Shown: one piece after another, positions 52,497 through 61,170 of the stretch
Layout of the letters: each line of letters opens with the position of its first letter
Position numbering within the stretch: position 1 is the stretch's first letter
Source of the DNA: Autumnicola lenta
GTDB lineage: Bacteria; Bacteroidota; Bacteroidia; Flavobacteriales; Flavobacteriaceae
Direction of reading: 5' to 3'
Length of the DNA stretch: 64,000 nt
NCBI RefSeq assembly: GCF_031846515.1
Contig: NZ_JAVRHO010000010.1
Coordinates: 1 to 64,000 of the forward strand
Notes under the pieces: generated by a model
Database searches by the model: none
Told to the model about the DNA's origin: nothing
What the model saw: only the letters and a program-made list of their open reading frames with translations
Made by a program: the position numbers and the translations under genes

Positions 52497-53555
52497 ATGT
52501 TAGACTATATCATAGTAGGTTTAGGTCTTAGCGGACTCGCAGTTACATCGCATCTCGGCAAGAGAAACAAGTCCTTCAGGGTGTACGAAAATTTGTCTCA
52601 GAAATCTTCCCTTGTGGCAGGAGGTATTTTTAATCCAGTAATTCTTAAAAGGTTTACTCTTGCCTGGAATGCAGATGAACAATTGAAAATGGCTATTCCC
52701 TTTTATCAGCAATTTGAGGAAAAATATGGGGTAAAGCTTCTTTATTTCTGGGATATCTATCGAAGATTTAATTCAGCCGAGGAACAAAATAACTGGTTCG
52801 ATGCGGCTGACAAGCCCGGTTTGGGGAATTTTCTGGATACCCAGTTAATTAAGGAAATAAATCCTCATGTCTATGCAGATTACTCCTTTGGAAGAGTTTC
52901 CAGTACCGGCAACATAGATACTGAAATTTTGTTAAATGAATACCGGAACGATCTGGAAAAAAGGGATGTTCTTAAATATGAAAGATTCGATTATAATCAG
53001 ATTATTACCGAAGCTAATCATGTAAGCTATAAAGGAGAAAAAGCTAGAAACATTATTTTTTGCGATGGCTTCGGATTAAAGAGAAATCCCTTTTTTAATT
53101 ATCTGCCCCTTCATGGCAACAAAGGTGAGTATATAACCATATTTTCAGAAGAATTGAAGTTGGATAAAGCGGTTAAATCTTCAGTGTTTATTATGCCTAT
53201 GGGTAATGATCTCTATAAAGTAGGAGCCACATATGATAATGTGGATAAAACACCATCACCTACAGTGGATGCAAGGGAGAAGTTGATGAGCCAACTTAAT
53301 AAAATAATTTCCTGTAAGTATGAAGTAATAGATCAGGTAGCAGGAATACGACCTTCTACAGCAGATAGGAAGCCGCTGGTAGGCCGGCATCCAAAAATCG
53401 CAAATTTCTACTGCTGCAACGGTTTTGGTAGCCGTGGTGTACTTATTGCGCCCAGTGTGTCTAAGGAACTTGTAGAAATGATTGAGGATAACAAGGAACT
53501 TTCTCCGGAAATTGACCTGAAACGATTTACCCGCAAACATTTTAAAGGCGATTAA
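52497..53555 (+). CDS. FAD-dependent oxidoreductase (DAO family)
   Basis: A 352-residue DAO-fold flavoprotein: YIIVGLGLSGLAVTSHLGK (FAD-binding), SSLVAGGIFNPVILKRF, a mid-protein LPLHGNKGEYITIFSEEL strand, and CCNGFGSRGVLIAPSVSKEL at the C-terminus (FAD-contact). These features match D-amino-acid or glycine oxidase relatives; substrate unknown. In flavobacteria it regularly follows gldN. The ATG at 52497 is chosen; the open frame reaches 52455. Confidence 0.85.
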   Translation: MLDYIIVGLGLSGLAVTSHLGKRNKSFRVYENLSQKSSLVAGGIFNPVILKRFTLAWNADEQLKMAIPFYQQFEEKYGVKLLYFWDIYRRFNSAEEQNNWFDAADKPGLGNFLDTQLIKEINPHVYADYSFGRVSSTGNIDTEILLNEYRNDLEKRDVLKYERFDYNQIITEANHVSYKGEKARNIIFCDGFGLKRNPFFNYLPLHGNKGEYITIFSEELKLDKAVKSSVFIMPMGNDLYKVGATYDNVDKTPSPTVDAREKLMSQLNKIISCKYEVIDQVAGIRPSTADRKPLVGRHPKIANFYCCNGFGSRGVLIAPSVSKELVEMIEDNKELSPEIDLKRFTRKHFKGD

Positions 53556-53573
53556 TAGCTATTTTGAAGTGTA

Positions 53574-53597
53574 GGTCGAAAATTGCCAATTTTTATG
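53574..53597 (+). repeat. dispersed AAAATTG(C/G)CA motif, copy 8
   Basis: Reads GGTCGAAAATTGCCAATTTT in the gap between the FAD gene and rho. Confidence 0.55.
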
Positions 53598-53651
53598 CTT
53601 CACTTTAAAACATTACAAACGAGCGATAACTCAAATTTTCGGGAATAAAAA

Positions 53652-53673
53652 AACCGGACATTTCTGCCCGGTT
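53652..53673 (-). terminator. rho gene terminator
   Basis: Stem AACCGG / CCGGTT with a 10-base loop, followed on the minus strand by T7. Confidence 0.75.
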
Positions 53674-53694
53674 GCATATCTTCAGAAGAAAATC

Positions 53695-55437
53695 TTACCC
53701 ATTCATTGAGATCAAAAACTCTTCGTTGTTCTTCGTTTGTTTTATCCTGTCGTTGATAAACTCCATAGCTTCGATAGGGTTCATATCGGCAAGATATTTA
53801 CGCAATACCCACATACGTTGTATCGTAGCTTCGTCCAGCAAGAGGTCATCACGGCGTGTGCTTGAAGAAATAAGGTCGATGGCAGGGAAAATTCTTCTGT
53901 TAGAGATTCTTCTGTCCAGCTGAAGTTCCATGTTACCGGTTCCTTTAAACTCTTCAAAAATTACTTCATCCATTTTGGAACCTGTCTCTGTAAGGGCGGT
54001 TGCAATAATAGATAAAGATCCGCCATTCTCGATGTTACGGGCAGCACCAAAGAAACGTTTTGGTTTGTGCAAAGCGTTAGCATCCACACCACCGCTTAAA
54101 ACCTTACCACTGGCAGGTTGTACGGTATTATATGCACGGGCAAGACGTGTAATAGAGTCCAGAAGGATTACTACATCATGACCACACTCTACAAGTCTTT
54201 TTGCTTTTTCCAGGACGATATTTGCTACTCTAACGTGCTCATGAGCCTCTTTATCGAAAGTAGAAGCTACAACTTCTCCTTTTACGTTGCGCTGCATATC
54301 TGTAACCTCTTCAGGACGCTCATCAATAAGCAATACGATCTGGTAAACTTCAGGATGATTGGCAGCTATCGCATTGGCAATATCCTTAAGGAGCATTGTT
54401 TTTCCAGTTTTTGGCTGGGAAACGATCATACCACGTTGTCCTTTTCCGATAGGAGCGAAAAGATCCATGATCCTGGTAGAGATACTACTTTGCTTTTCAG
54501 CAATATTGTATTTTTCTGTAGGAAAAAGTGGAGTTAAATGCTCGAAAGAAACCCGGTCCCGAACAACCTGGGGATCAAGACCATTAATTTTACTGATTTT
54601 TATAAGCGGAAAATATTTTTCTCCTTCTTTTGGAGGGCGAATCTGCCCAAGAACAGTGTCCCCGGTTTTTAAACCGAAAAGTCTAATTTGCGATTGTGAA
54701 ACATAAATATCATCAGGAGAAGTAAGATAATTATAATCTGAAGATCTTAAAAATCCATAATTATCCTGCATAATATCAAGAACACCTTCGCTCTCTATAA
54801 TAGCGTCAAATTCGTAATCTGGTTCACGGTAACGGTTTCTACTGTCGCGGTTTCCGCTGTTTTTTCCAGAATTGGAATTGTTATTGTCCCTGCTGTTGTG
54901 GTCTCTGTTTCCAGAGTTATTGTTGTCCCTGTTTCCAGAGTTGTTGTTGTGGTCCTTTTTCCCTCTTGAATCCTTTTTGTTGTCCCTCGGGTTTGGTTTG
55001 TTACCTTTAGGAGTGTTTTTCTCATCTTTTGAATCCTTTTGCGTATTGCTCTTGGATTGGTTTTTATGAGTATTCTGAGGCTTATCAGAATTTGATTTAT
55101 TAGAATGTGAAGGTGTTTCAGGTTTTTCGTCGGAAGTTTTATTTTCTTCAGGAGCCGAAGATTTTTCCTGCTTTCTCGGAGGCTTTTTATTACTTCCAAT
55201 TTTTCCGCCTTTAGCTTTCTTTGGTTTATTATCTGATGATGAAGAAGGCGATGCGGGTGCTTCGTTTTCCTCTGTTAGAACCTCCTTTACTTTCGCCGGG
55301 TTTGAAGCCTGGTAATCTAATATTTGGTATACAAGATCAAGTTTTTTTAGGCTTCTGAACTTTGGGACATTTAAGGTTTTAGCTATCTCCTGAAGCTCAG
55401 GAAGTTTCTTAGCTTTTAATTCTGAAATTTCAAACAT
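53695..55437 (-). CDS. rho: transcription termination factor Rho
   Basis: A 580-residue Rho helicase. The Rho_N start is ISELKAKKLPELQEIAKTLN (residues 4-23); then residues about 57-206 are a disordered insert rich in Asn, Lys, Ser, Asp and Arg (for example DNNNSGNRD and SGNRDSRNR runs), typical of Bacteroidetes Rho; the RNA-binding cold-shock part follows (ESEGVLDIMQDNYGFLRSS); Walker A is VSQPKTGKTMLL near 339-350. It ends transcription at Rho-dependent sites. Two antisense open frames in the insert are low-complexity artefacts. Confidence 0.97.
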   Translation of the reverse strand: MFEISELKAKKLPELQEIAKTLNVPKFRSLKKLDLVYQILDYQASNPAKVKEVLTEENEAPASPSSSSDNKPKKAKGGKIGSNKKPPRKQEKSSAPEENKTSDEKPETPSHSNKSNSDKPQNTHKNQSKSNTQKDSKDEKNTPKGNKPNPRDNKKDSRGKKDHNNNSGNRDNNNSGNRDHNSRDNNNSNSGKNSGNRDSRNRYREPDYEFDAIIESEGVLDIMQDNYGFLRSSDYNYLTSPDDIYVSQSQIRLFGLKTGDTVLGQIRPPKEGEKYFPLIKISKINGLDPQVVRDRVSFEHLTPLFPTEKYNIAEKQSSISTRIMDLFAPIGKGQRGMIVSQPKTGKTMLLKDIANAIAANHPEVYQIVLLIDERPEEVTDMQRNVKGEVVASTFDKEAHEHVRVANIVLEKAKRLVECGHDVVILLDSITRLARAYNTVQPASGKVLSGGVDANALHKPKRFFGAARNIENGGSLSIIATALTETGSKMDEVIFEEFKGTGNMELQLDRRISNRRIFPAIDLISSSTRRDDLLLDEATIQRMWVLRKYLADMNPIEAMEFINDRIKQTKNNEEFLISMNG

Positions 55438-55599
55438 GAATAATTACGAATAAGTTTGTTTGGATTGATTTAACTTCTCCGGGAAGAATCGAAAATATTT
55501 TTGGAGTCTTAAGTAACCTGTTTTGAATTGGTTACGAAATGTTCCTGCAATAATACGACTTTATTTTAATTTTTAAACAGGTTTTCTGAAAAGAATCTT

Positions 55600-55607
55600 T
55601 ATTTTTG
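55600..55607 (+). promoter_or_regulatory. -7 promoter box TATTTTTG
   Basis: Perfect TAnnTTTG box, 22 bases before the DUF4293 ATG. Confidence 0.5.
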
Positions 55608-55629
55608 TCAGTCAAATTTAGATGTTATC

Positions 55630-56040
55630 ATGCTACAACGCATACAAACGGTTTATCTTTTTTTAGCGGCTATAGTTAGCCTTGGATTAATATTTGTTTT
55701 TTATCTTTGGGAAAATTCCATTGGAGAAACGGTTTATGCCGAAGATGAACTAATGGTATTTATAATGTTCCTTTTATCAGGTGCATTATCTTTGGTAAGT
55801 ATTTTTATGTTTAGAAACAGAAAGCTGCAGTTTGTACTGGGCCGCCTGAATATATTATTAAATTTTTTTTTACTAGGAGTGTTTGTTTATTGGTTGCTAA
55901 ATGTACCTGGAGAGCAAGATATCTCAGAGAAGGGTATTGGGATGTTTCTTCCGATAATTTCTATCGTTTTTTTAGTGCTGGCCAATAAGGCTATAAAAAA
56001 GGATGAAAATCTCGTAAAATCTGTGGACCGATTACGATAA
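55630..56040 (+). CDS. DUF4293 membrane protein
   Basis: A 136-residue protein with four membrane helices (about 5-26, 38-60, 69-90, 105-120), beginning MLQRIQTVYLFLAAIVSLG, the DUF4293 hallmark. It has basic loops between helices (FRNRKLQFVLGRLN) and ends KAIKKDENLVKSVDRLR. It is found next to rho in flavobacteria. Function unknown. It is divergent from rho and ends before a strong terminator. Confidence 0.85.
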   Translation: MLQRIQTVYLFLAAIVSLGLIFVFYLWENSIGETVYAEDELMVFIMFLLSGALSLVSIFMFRNRKLQFVLGRLNILLNFFLLGVFVYWLLNVPGEQDISEKGIGMFLPIISIVFLVLANKAIKKDENLVKSVDRLR

Positions 56041-56070
56041 GCCTATCATCTTAGTAGTATTAGTGCGTAG

Positions 56071-56100
56071 AAAAACCCGAAGTGAAAGCTTCGGGTTTTT
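56071..56100 (+). terminator. terminator after DUF4293
   Basis: Stem AAAAACCCGAAG / CTTCGGGTTTTT with loop TGAAAG; can work in both directions. Confidence 0.85.
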
Positions 56101-56136
56101 TGATTTTTATTGTCTGCTGAATTACTCTATATCAGC

Positions 56137-56169
56137 AGACCTCACAGGTCTCAAAGACCTGTGAGGTCT
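56137..56169. repeat. REP palindrome, type A, copy 4
   Basis: Perfect arms AGACCTCACAGGTCT / AGACCTGTGAGGTCT, loop CAA. A solitary copy far from any RAYT, suggesting REP spread in trans. Confidence 0.9.
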
Positions 56170-56178
56170 AATAATAAA

Positions 56179-56201
56179 GATCGAAAATTGCCATTTTCAG
56201 G
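56179..56201 (+). repeat. dispersed AAAATTG(C/G)CA motif, copy 9
   Basis: Reads GATCGAAAATTGCCATTTTC ten bases after REP copy 4. Confidence 0.55.
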
Positions 56202-56250
56202 TCATCGTCAAAATTCTGCTGCTGAATTTTTTCTTTTTCTGAAGTAAATT

Positions 56251-56739
56251 TTATTCCAGTTCAATAACCTCAAGATCAAGGATCTTTTCTTTTTCAATTT
56301 TAAACCGAAGCATCGTCCTTTTCTTGTGGAAGCCCTGTTTACCTGCGGCTCCGGGATTCATGTGAAGCAATCTCAGGTCCTTGTCGTTCATTACTTTCAG
56401 GATATGGGAATGTCCGCAGATAAATAATTTTGGCGGATTTCTTTTTATTTCCTCCCTTATTGCCGGGGAGTAGTTTTTAGGATAACCACCTATATGTGTG
56501 ATCCATACATCTACATCTTCGCACATAAAACGCTGGTTTAATTGGAATTCTTTCCTTACTTCAGCATTATCTATATTTCCGTAAACAGCAATTACAGGAT
56601 TTATCTTCTTAAGTTCATCAGTAACGCCAACATTTCCAATATCGCCCGCGTGCCAAATTTCATCAGCCTCACCAGCGTAGTGGAGGATTCTGTCGTCTAT
56701 ATGATTGTGAGTGTCACTTAGTAAAAGTATTTTTTTCAA
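56251..56739 (-). CDS. YfcE/MJ0936-type metallophosphoesterase
   Basis: A 162-residue calcineurin-like phosphoesterase: LLLSDTHNHIDD (D and H ligands), EIWHAGDIG, VYGNIDNAE, FICGHSHILKV and HMNPGAAGKQG. This is the full metal set of the YfcE group. It hydrolyses phosphodiesters, target unknown. The mRNA start faces the truA promoter. Confidence 0.88.
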   Translation of the reverse strand: MKKILLLSDTHNHIDDRILHYAGEADEIWHAGDIGNVGVTDELKKINPVIAVYGNIDNAEVRKEFQLNQRFMCEDVDVWITHIGGYPKNYSPAIREEIKRNPPKLFICGHSHILKVMNDKDLRLLHMNPGAAGKQGFHKKRTMLRFKIEKEKILDLEVIELE

Positions 56740-56813
56740 ACTGGGATCGATTAAGTTTATTCATTCATTTAGAAACCAAAAGCTTCATGGGATTGCAGCT
56801 GTAATAATTGCCT

Positions 56814-56821
56814 TATCTTTG
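56814..56821 (+). promoter_or_regulatory. -7 promoter box TATCTTTG of truA, with -33 TTG
   Basis: TATCTTTG box with TTG at 56793-56795, 18 bases upstream, the best two-part Bacteroidetes promoter in the window. Confidence 0.65.
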
Positions 56822-56853
56822 CATTTCGCTAATGTAAAAAATAATATTTTAGG

Positions 56854-57597
56854 TTGAGGTATTTCTTGGAACTGGCTTATTTGGGAACTGCGTACCATGG
56901 TTGGCAAAGGCAACCGAATGCCGTTTCTGTCCAGGAAAAAATTGAAGAAGTTTTAACGCGTTTACTTCAGCAGAATATAGAAATTGTAGGTGCGGGAAGA
57001 ACAGATGCCGGTGTACATGCAAAGCAATTGTTTGCTCATTTTGATGCTGATGTAATTCTGGATGCAGAGGAAATTAAATTCAAAATGAATTCCATGCTTC
57101 CTAAAGATATTGCGATAATTGACATTTTTGAGGTACGACTGGATGCTCATGCGCGTTTTGATGCTTTAAGCAGAAGTTATGAATATCACGTGATTCAGCA
57201 TAAAGATCCGTTTGTACTAGATAAGGCCTTTTACTTGAAGAAAGATTTGGACATTACGAAAATGAATGAAGCAGCAGAAATATTAAGAACTTACACCAAT
57301 TTTAAGTGTTTTTCGAAATCAAGAACAGATGTAAAGACTTATAATTGTAAAATTGAGTCGGCGGTTTGGAAAAGATCGGGAGATTTGTTGGTTTTTCGTA
57401 TAACTGCCGACAGATTCCTACGGAATATGGTTCGTGCCATTGTTGGCACTTTATTAGAGATTGGACAGGGGAAAAGTTCCGTAGACAATCTGCATGAAAT
57501 AATAAAAAGTGAAGACCGGGGAAGGGCAGGAACCTCAGTTCCGGCACAAGGTTTATTTTTAACCGAAATAAAATATCCCAAAATAGCAGTAGCGTAA
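56854..57597 (+). CDS. truA: tRNA pseudouridine synthase A
   Basis: A 247-residue TruA: RYFLELAYLGTAYHGWQRQ start, catalytic D51 in GAGRTDAGVHAKQ, then FDALSRSYEYHV and FLRNMVRAIVGTLLEIGQGK. It makes pseudouridine at positions 38-40 of tRNA. The start codon is TTG (56854), as no ATG is available in frame near the family start. Next gene starts immediately after the stop. Confidence 0.95.
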   Translation: MRYFLELAYLGTAYHGWQRQPNAVSVQEKIEEVLTRLLQQNIEIVGAGRTDAGVHAKQLFAHFDADVILDAEEIKFKMNSMLPKDIAIIDIFEVRLDAHARFDALSRSYEYHVIQHKDPFVLDKAFYLKKDLDITKMNEAAEILRTYTNFKCFSKSRTDVKTYNCKIESAVWKRSGDLLVFRITADRFLRNMVRAIVGTLLEIGQGKSSVDNLHEIIKSEDRGRAGTSVPAQGLFLTEIKYPKIAVA

Positions 57598-59364
57598 ATG
57601 GCGTCAAAAACAGGAAATGCTTTCGATTTTAATTTATTTAAGCGCTTGCTTAAGTATACAGATCCTTATAAAAAGACTTTTTATCTTGTAGGGGTTGCTG
57701 CTGTACTTCTTTCTGTAGCTTCTGTTTTACGGCCGTATTTATTAAAAGTAACAATAGACCAGGCAATAGTTCCGCAGGATTATAGCGAGCTTCTTTACTA
57801 TATTCTGCTTATGAGCGGTGTTTTACTCGCCGAAGTTCTTTTTCAGTTTTGTTTTATTTATTTTGCGAACTGGTTGGGACAGGAAGTAGTAAGAGATTTA
57901 AGGGTAAACCTTTTTGAGCATATGCTTCAGTTTAAAATGAAGTATTTCGATAAATCTGCTGTTGGAAGGCTGGTAACCCGTGCCGTGAGTGATATCGAGA
58001 CCATTGCAAGTATTTTTAGTCAGGGTCTTTTTATGATCATTAGTGATTTATTAAAAATGCTTGTGATTTTGGGGGTAATGTTCTATCAAAGCTGGCAACT
58101 GACTTTGCTCGTGCTTACCGTACTTCCGTTTATTATGTATGCTACGCGGGTTTTTCAGAAGAAAATGAAAATTGCTTTTGAAGAAGTCCGTACGCAGGTC
58201 GCAAACCTCAATACCTTTGTTCAGGAGCGTATTACGGGAATGAAGATTGTTCAGCTTTTTACTCGCGAAAAAGAAGAGTATGAAAATTTCAAAAATATTA
58301 ATGATAAGCACCGGAAGGCCTGGGTGAAAACGGTCTGGTACAATTCAATTTTTTTTCCAATTGCAGAAATGTCTACATCCATTACTATCGGTTTAATTGT
58401 TTGGTTCGGGGGATTACGTGCTATAGAAAGTGATGCGGTGAGTCTTGGGGTGATCATCATGTTTATAGAATTATCACAAATGTTGTTCAAGCCGCTGCGA
58501 CAAATTGCAGATAAGTTCAATACGTTGCAGATGGGAATGGTGGCTGCCAACCGTGTTTTTGGCGTGTTGGATACCAGATCTACTATTAAGGATGAAGGTA
58601 CAAAAGAGGTAAAAGATTTGAGAGGCGATATCGAATTTAAAGATGTGCGCTTCTCTTATGTTGATGATGAAGAAGTGCTGAAAGGTGTATCTTTTAAAGC
58701 TAATGCCGGGGAAACCATTGCTATTGTTGGGGCAACGGGCGCCGGGAAATCTACCGTAATTAATTTACTGAACAGGTTTTATGAAATTAACGGCGGACAA
58801 ATTTTTATTGACGGGCTGGATATTAATTCCATAAAACTGAAATCCCTGCGATCACAAATTGCGGTGGTACTTCAGAATGTCTTCCTGTTTGCTGATACTA
58901 TCATGAACAACATTACGTTGGAAAATCCCGAAGTTACTGAAGAAGACGTTATTAATGCAGCAAAGCGTATTGGTATTCATGAGTTTATAGAAACACTCCC
59001 TAACGGCTATTACTATAATGTAAAAGAAAGGGGCGCAATGCTTTCTTCGGGACAGCGGCAGCTTATTTCTTTTCTTCGAGCATTTGTGAGTAATCCCAGT
59101 ATACTTGTATTGGATGAGGCTACTTCTTCAGTAGACTCCTATAGCGAACAATTAATCCAGGATGCGACAGATAAGATTACGCAGGGAAGAACTTCCATTG
59201 TTATTGCCCACAGGCTAGCAACGATTAAAAAGGCCGACAAAATTATGGTAATGGAAGCCGGTGAAATTGTGGAAATGGGAACCCATCAGGAATTACTTCA
59301 GAAGGAGAATGGCTATTATAAAAACCTTTATGAAGTTCAATTTAAAGCGGAAGAAGCGGTTTGA
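57598..59364 (+). CDS. MsbA-like ABC exporter
   Basis: A 588-residue half transporter: six membrane helices (about 20-310), then the ATPase with Walker A GATGAGKST, signature LSSGQRQLISF, Walker B SILVLDEATSSVD and switch His in AHRLATIKKAD. The signature reads LSSGQ where LSGGQ or LSVGQ is common. It probably exports lipid or drug-like molecules at the inner membrane; substrate not determinable. It begins one base after the truA stop codon. Confidence 0.92.
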   Translation: MASKTGNAFDFNLFKRLLKYTDPYKKTFYLVGVAAVLLSVASVLRPYLLKVTIDQAIVPQDYSELLYYILLMSGVLLAEVLFQFCFIYFANWLGQEVVRDLRVNLFEHMLQFKMKYFDKSAVGRLVTRAVSDIETIASIFSQGLFMIISDLLKMLVILGVMFYQSWQLTLLVLTVLPFIMYATRVFQKKMKIAFEEVRTQVANLNTFVQERITGMKIVQLFTREKEEYENFKNINDKHRKAWVKTVWYNSIFFPIAEMSTSITIGLIVWFGGLRAIESDAVSLGVIIMFIELSQMLFKPLRQIADKFNTLQMGMVAANRVFGVLDTRSTIKDEGTKEVKDLRGDIEFKDVRFSYVDDEEVLKGVSFKANAGETIAIVGATGAGKSTVINLLNRFYEINGGQIFIDGLDINSIKLKSLRSQIAVVLQNVFLFADTIMNNITLENPEVTEEDVINAAKRIGIHEFIETLPNGYYYNVKERGAMLSSGQRQLISFLRAFVSNPSILVLDEATSSVDSYSEQLIQDATDKITQGRTSIVIAHRLATIKKADKIMVMEAGEIVEMGTHQELLQKENGYYKNLYEVQFKAEEAV

Positions 59365-59443
59365 TCCACTACTAATTCTGGAAAAAGAATAAAGAACGCT
59401 ACGCTGCAAGAATCAAGAGCAAAGACTTAATTTTTTTGACAGT

Positions 59444-60217
59444 TTAAGAAAGATCCTCCTTCATTTTCTCTATAAGTTCGTCAGTGGTTTCGAACATCAC
59501 AAATTCCCCGTCTTTTATATAAGAAATCTGCCCGGTTTCCTCACTCACCACAAGTGCAAGTGCATCGGTTTTTTCAGTAATACCAACAGCGGCACGGTGG
59601 CGCAAACCAAAACGAAGCGGGATGGACCTGTCGTTGGAAACCGGAAGGATCACCCGGGTTGCTGTAATTTTGTTGTCTTCAATAACAATTGCGCCGTCAT
59701 GAAGTGTGCTGTTTTTATAGAAAATTGACTGTAGTATGGGCTTGTTAAGTTTGATGTCCATATCATCGCCAGAGTTTTTAACAAAATCCAGGCTGGTACT
59801 TTTTTGAATCACAATTAAGGCACCGGTAAGACTTTTGCCCATCGCTTCGCAGGCTTTTACGATAGCTTCTACATTGGTGCTTGTTTCGTCATCCTCCCTG
59901 GAAAAACGCCAGCTTCTAAAAATCCTGTTATTATGAGTGAAATTTGTGGAACCAATCATAAGCAAAAACTTCCTTATTTCCTGCTGAAAAACTACAATAA
60001 GGGCGAACATCCCCACGCCAATAAACTCTCCAAGCACATTGCTTAAAAGCTCCATTTGAAGAAGCTGAGTGAGCCACCAGCCAAGGTAGATAATTACAAT
60101 CCCCAGGAAAATATTTACCGCCACAGTTCCCCTTACGAGTTTGTACAAATAATAGAGCAGGAGTGCCACAAAAACAATATCTACGATATCGAGAATACGA
60201 AGATCAAGAATGTTCAA
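59444..60217 (-). CDS. cdaA: diadenylate cyclase CdaA
   Basis: A 257-residue diadenylate cyclase with three N-terminal membrane helices (about 10-28, 34-54, 64-78) and the DAC domain. The active-site motifs are DGA (174-176, in TLHDGAIVIE) and RHR (206-208, in FGLRHRAAVGIT). It makes cyclic di-AMP from two ATP. In other phyla this gene sits near ybbR and glmM, which is not seen here. It is behind folP (37-base gap) and probably co-transcribed with it. Confidence 0.95.
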   Translation of the reverse strand: MNILDLRILDIVDIVFVALLLYYLYKLVRGTVAVNIFLGIVIIYLGWWLTQLLQMELLSNVLGEFIGVGMFALIVVFQQEIRKFLLMIGSTNFTHNNRIFRSWRFSREDDETSTNVEAIVKACEAMGKSLTGALIVIQKSTSLDFVKNSGDDMDIKLNKPILQSIFYKNSTLHDGAIVIEDNKITATRVILPVSNDRSIPLRFGLRHRAAVGITEKTDALALVVSEETGQISYIKDGEFVMFETTDELIEKMKEDLS

Positions 60218-60254
60218 TTTTGTTTGGGTTTTTGTAAAAATATGAAATATACAA

Positions 60255-61079
60255 TTACTTTTCTATGCGCGCGACCAATTTCACACATTCGGCGGCTTCT
60301 TTTACATCGTGGACACGTAAAATATTTGCTCCTTTTTGAAGAGAAATGGTATTTAGAACTGTTGTTCCGTTTAAAGCATGTGCTGCAGTGGTATTAAAGG
60401 TCTTGTAGATAAGAGATTTTCTGGAGAGACCTGCCAAAATTGGTAATTCAAGCAACTTAAAGGTTTTCAGATTGGATAATAAATCGAAATTCTGCTGAAT
60501 ATTCTTCGCAAATCCGAATCCGGGGTCAATAATGAGGTCATTTATGCCGAAATCACGTGCTTTTTTCACTTTTTCTGAAAAATAGAGCAGAATTTCCTGT
60601 ATCAGATCGTCATATTGGTTCATTTCCTTCATACTTTGCGGAGTCCCTCTCATGTGCATCATAATATATGGCACTTGTAATTTGGCAATTATCGGCATCA
60701 TATTTTTATCCAGACTGCCGGCAGAAATATCGTTAATGATATGGGCGCCCGTTTCTATAGCTTTTTCGGCTACTTTACTGCGGAAGGTGTCTATGGAAAG
60801 GATCGCATTGGGAAAATTCTTCAGAAGTAGTTGAATAACCGGAATTACACGTTTAATTTCAGCTTCAACTGAAATATCTTCGGCTCCGGGGCGGCTGCTG
60901 TAGCCTCCAATATCGAGAAAATCTGCACCTTCAGATAACATTCGCTCTGCTTTCTTCAGAACATCATTTTCGGTTTCGGTACGGCTTCCGGAGAAAAACG
61001 AGTCGGGCGTGATATTAATAATGCCCATAATTTTTGGTTCTGAAAGGTCGATGAGGTTTCCCCTGCAGTTTATTGTCAT
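60255..61079 (-). CDS. folP: dihydropteroate synthase
   Basis: A 274-residue dihydropteroate synthase. GIINITPDSFFSGSR is the conserved start (residues 19-33), followed by DFLDIGGYSSRPGAE, ILSIDTFRSKVAEKA, IINDISAGSLD, LIIDPGFGFAKN, ILAGLSRKSLI and RVHDVKEAAE. It makes dihydropteroate from p-aminobenzoate for folate. Cytoplasmic. First gene of a folP-cdaA pair. Confidence 0.95.
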   Translation of the reverse strand: MTINCRGNLIDLSEPKIMGIINITPDSFFSGSRTETENDVLKKAERMLSEGADFLDIGGYSSRPGAEDISVEAEIKRVIPVIQLLLKNFPNAILSIDTFRSKVAEKAIETGAHIINDISAGSLDKNMMPIIAKLQVPYIMMHMRGTPQSMKEMNQYDDLIQEILLYFSEKVKKARDFGINDLIIDPGFGFAKNIQQNFDLLSNLKTFKLLELPILAGLSRKSLIYKTFNTTAAHALNGTTVLNTISLQKGANILRVHDVKEAAECVKLVARIEK

Positions 61080-61170
61080 TTTTATATATTTAGCCTGTGT
61101 AGAACGGAATGAAATTAACTTTGACTAATCGGAATATTTGCCCGAAATTTACGCAAATTACTACTCTTTT

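Noticed and set aside
54795..55199. Minus-strand frame of lysine/threonine-rich peptides inside rho
   Set aside because: Low-complexity shadow of the Asn/Lys insert in another frame; the rho frame explains the sequence.
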